Assembly (NCBI RefSeq): GCF_001625305.1
Contig: NW_017803954.1
Coordinates: 565,094 to 629,093 of the forward strand
Source of the DNA: Branchiostoma belcheri
Lineage: Eukaryota > Chordata > Leptocardii > Amphioxiformes > Branchiostomatidae
Direction: 5' to 3'
Length of the DNA stretch: 64,000 nucleotides
Positions 60,688 through 64,000 of this stretch are shown here, in pieces (the first letter of the stretch is position 1; each line of letters begins with the position of its first letter). The notes beneath the pieces were generated by a model. That model was given only the letters and a program-made list of their open reading frames with translations, was not told where the DNA came from and searched no databases. The position numbers were made by a program, and so were the translations under genes.

Positions 60688-62745
60688 AATGATAGTTTAG
60701 ATACATGTATCATAGTGATATGATATAATCCTGGACCAAAACAACAGCATTCAGTGTTCAGCATTCATTTATGCACTGAAGGCAATATATACTGTCAGTA
60801 ATTCTTCTTGTGGAAAGATATTAGAGCATCTTGCCTGATATTACTGGCAAACTTTTGGCTTTGCCTGAGGGAAACAAGGCCTGACATTGCAGTTATCAAC
60901 CAAATGTGCCAATGAGTTAAACTGTGGGAACATGTCCTTGAACATGAGTCTGCATATAACAGCCTCATTTTGTCATTTATGTCATACAAAGATAGGTAGA
61001 TTTGACCTCCAAAACAGACATCTACATGTACATGTATTCCTGTCCTCAAAAGTGTTAGTCTTGCCAACTCAAAACTAATTTAGTCAAAAGGCCATGCTAA
61101 GCCAGCCATTACAGTTAAATGAATTAAATGTTGACCTGTTTTAAGTTTAGGTATATGAACCTTTCTGATTTGATAATCAATTTAAACCTCAAGGCCACTC
61201 GGCAATTAATCTCCAGGTCTGTTTCAGGAAATGAAGTTGTCACATTGACCCAAGGTCGTGATATTGAAATTCATAACGATATTGGGCTCTGACTTTGTTA
61301 GGGGACGGCCTGTGATCTATCAAACATATTAATGAGATTTATACTGAAAATTACATGCACGACCCTCATACGTGTACTTGTAATTTGCACTTATAAGGGC
61401 TGTACTGAAGCATGTAGTTGAAAATTGTATTTGGTGATACGAAAGTTGATTGTATATGTTATTGAGGCTGGCATATAGAGGCAATTTTCAGGTAAGCTGT
61501 GCAGAATTTAAGTTGCAGAAGTAAGGATTCATTTGACTGTTGGATGTGATGAATTAGGTTACAAAAATCTAATGACTTGTTTTACAAAATTTTTTTTGGC
61601 ACTACATATATGGGAAAATGTCAAATAGGTTTCATGGATGACAATTCTGTACAGGCATGGATTTTAGCTTACTGTATTTCCGCCCCTGAAAACGAATCCT
61701 CACTTTTCTCAGTAGATGGGTAATGATTGGCATCAATACTTACTCCCCAGTAATGAGCTGCTGAAAATCATGCTGCTGCTACAGTACTAATACAGAAGAA
61801 AATGTTAGCAAAATTACATAATTTATGTATTGTTTTGGGTGGCTGAGCTGTGGGTTTGTGTGCCTGATTGCCCAGACAGAGTAGGTTGACAGCACATGGG
61901 AAGAGTGATAGGCAGAATGACAGGAGGTCAAAGGTCTCAGCATCTGGCATTAACCAGCAGGAATTAGTCCAAGACATGGAATTCAGGAAGCCAATTGCAT
62001 ACTACATGGAAGTCTGACATCCCTTGTTTCTTGTTATGATTATGTTCCAACTGTAAAAACTATATATAGAGGACATGGTCATCAGTAAAATCAATGAACA
62101 GACCCAGTGTAGCTTTTGCCCTTGGTGGTTACCTGTTTTTCCAAGAGGCAATATATTTATAACTCTCGAGCTTCTTTCCAACAGCTTCCTGTAAAACCAA
62201 TAAAATCCATGGGACAATCCCCTGTAGGGAGAAGGGGTTATCGTGGTCCATCCATACTGACAGTGTACCTAATCTGATAAGATGACTTAAAGAGGATTTA
62301 GCTGTAGTTTGCCGTTCATATCGGCAGAGCTGCTTATGGACCAGGCCTAGCTAAGCTACAGAACAGATGTCCTCATATAAACCCATTCCATCGACCTTCT
62401 AGAGAATGGTTTGAACCTAAGGAAAAAGTCCCCAGTGTATGATTATTGTCCTAATTGGTGCATTTGGGCATATGTAGACCAGACAATTGTCTCCATGGCA
62501 ACAGCACATCTAAGGCAGGTGGAGCTCCTTTTTGTGTGATCTTGTTACATGAACATCAATGGCTGGATGATGGATGAAGCCATGGGGAATACAGCAACTC
62601 AGGGATGTTCCATCTAAAATGTTCATTTGAGAAGAAGAGAAGGTCTTACTGAGGAGGAAGGAACCTATCTGAAGCTTAAGAATGATAAAATGATAGCTGT
62701 TCTTGGCTTTACAATAAAACGTAGATAATAAGGTTATGCAACATG

Positions 62746-63110
62746 AGGCCACACCAATTTAATTTGTTGGTTCTCGGATTCGCCTCTTGTTTTTTTTCTG
62801 ATTTGCAAAAAAAAAAATTGATTCTGGTCCTGAATCAACTGAAAAATGCTCATGTTTTGCCCCCCAACAGTTGAGGAAAGTCCTTTTCTTCCTAGTTGTT
62901 ACAGTTTTCCCATCTATCATTTCAGTGGTTTGAAAAATTCAATGTTTAAATTTTAACCCAGCCTTTTGTGTTGACTTCATGGCTCATTTTGTAGCATTTA
63001 AGCCTATAATAGGATGCCTAGACCTGTTTTTATTTTTATTTTTTTCGCCCTGTCGCTTCATATTTTTTCTGAAAAAATCCGAGAACCAACAAATTAAATT
63101 GGTGTGGCCT
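62746..63110. mobile_element. 365-bp MITE-like element with about 33-bp terminal inverted repeats
   Basis: The left end aggccacaccaatttaattt, continuing to gttggttctcgga, and the right end tccgagaaccaac, continuing to aaattaaattggtgtggcct, are perfect inverted copies. The core is T-rich and non-coding. It is a typical non-autonomous DNA transposon structure. The target duplication is not evident. Confidence 0.85.
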
Positions 63111-64000
63111 AACTTTAGAAATTCAAATCAATTTGGAAAAATGGTTTAATCTGGAGCAAAATAAATACATACATGTAGTTGTGACAAAACTCCCAATGAC
63201 ATACACCCACAAATGTCAAAGTCATGTGGCATTCATGTAGATCAAAGTGTCTGACTGGAAAATGTCAACGGGAGGAACCAAATTACTTCAACAAAGCAAT
63301 TGAGGGATTTGCCATGGTAACAAACAGTGTGGCTGGCTTGTCAAGGACCTGGTGATTCATTACAACAGTCTTAAGTGTCTGTGGCAACTGCCATATCATA
63401 GCAGATATAAATACCCCCATGGGGTATATGACGGAACACCATCATATAAGGAGCCTCTATGATTTTGCATGGAAGTAAAATGGTTTTATGGAGCTTTATT
63501 GCTGGGATGCAAAAGGAGCTACAGCAACTCAACCTTTAACTTCCTATGAGAGTATGACCATCTTTAACTTTCGTGCATTCCTGTAATTGGGAGAGGCTGT
63601 CGTCATCATTGTACATTAGGGGTGGGTACCGGTATAGAAAATTCAGGTCCAGGTCCGGATCAGGCTCAGAGGATCAGGTCCAGGTCCGGACCTGAACCGG
63701 ACCTGATTATTGTACAGTAGTATAGTATATCATATTTTGGCAAGCGAGACACAATTTCTTCGTGTACACGACACGGCCTTGCATGAGGCCGCTTTTCCCG
63801 ATGAATAATACGGCTGAAATGCCAGCACATCCACAAATAATTTGATCAAATACTTAATTGCTGCGATCTAAAATGTTACAGGGTTCTCTTAGCGGGGGTT
63901 GTTTATTGTTTTGATTGGTAAAACGCAGGGTAAAATACGCTAAAAATTTAGCCACGCCGCGGTCCACACTTCCGGGTTAAGTGACGACAAAATCACGTCG
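63111..64000. other. Non-coding right edge with a short-period repeat
   Basis: No gene is seen. At 63643-63659 and 63674-63690 the 17-bp string tcaggtccaggtccgga is repeated with a 31-bp period, then followed by its inverse (cctgaaccggacctga). This is probably part of an interspersed repeat. Confidence 0.6.

Larger units (their letters stand above)
50676..62745. other. Probable FAM53 intron or intergenic DNA
   Basis: No gene is recognised on either strand. Open frames are under 105 codons and lack motifs. It holds the palindromic repeat at 55163-55330, a (TA)n at 60670-60687 and GT-rich simple sequence at about 58330-58370. Confidence 0.55.

Overview
The window looks like nuclear DNA of an invertebrate deuterostome, most likely an amphioxus (Branchiostoma-type cephalochordate). 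The reasons are multi-exon genes with GT-AG introns of mostly 100-1000 bp, a ferlin very close to vertebrate dysferlin/myoferlin, a FAM53 gene with chordate-type motifs, and many short inverted-repeat elements, minisatellites, a tRNA-derived SINE and Penelope-like retroelement debris. The species is inferred, because no search could be run. There is one assembly gap (420 N, 39156-39575). No rRNA, CRISPR array or bacterial-type operon is seen.

Layout, with all four genes on the + strand. (1) 1-2054: non-coding, with two small tandem duplications. (2) 2055-5381: a six-exon gene for a 612-residue protein I do not recognise. (3) 6268-28310: a complete 58-exon type I ferlin of 2104 residues. All exon phases join and I read it straight through from start codon to C-terminal membrane anchor. 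Its introns hold minisatellites, three hairpin (MITE-like) elements and, at 25800-26570, a foldback derived from a Penelope-like element. Each near-identical arm of that foldback carries a hammerhead-ribozyme-like motif. (4) 29372-32096: an eight-exon gene for a small secreted protein with six EGF repeats, preceded by a TATA box. (5) 32097-46627: about 14.5 kb without a convincing gene, with a SINE, a diverged repeat and two candidate untranslated exons. (6) 46628-50675 and probably beyond: the first coding exons of a FAM53 gene. (7) 50676-64000: probably a long FAM53 intron plus repeats; the last FAM53 coding exon was not found.

The genes do not form a functional pathway. The ferlin is a tail-anchored, multi-C2 protein of Ca2+-dependent membrane fusion and repair; FAM53 is a nuclear regulator; the EGF protein is probably extracellular. 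The ferlin-FAM53 neighbourhood may be ancestral chordate synteny, since the human relatives of both families lie on chromosomes 2, 4, 5 and 10. The observation most worth follow-up is the foldback with paired hammerhead-like motifs and a GIY-YIG-endonuclease-like coding tail inside the ferlin intron. Next are the outer EGF cassettes of the secreted gene, which differ only at synonymous sites and carry three Notch-type glycosylation consensus sites.
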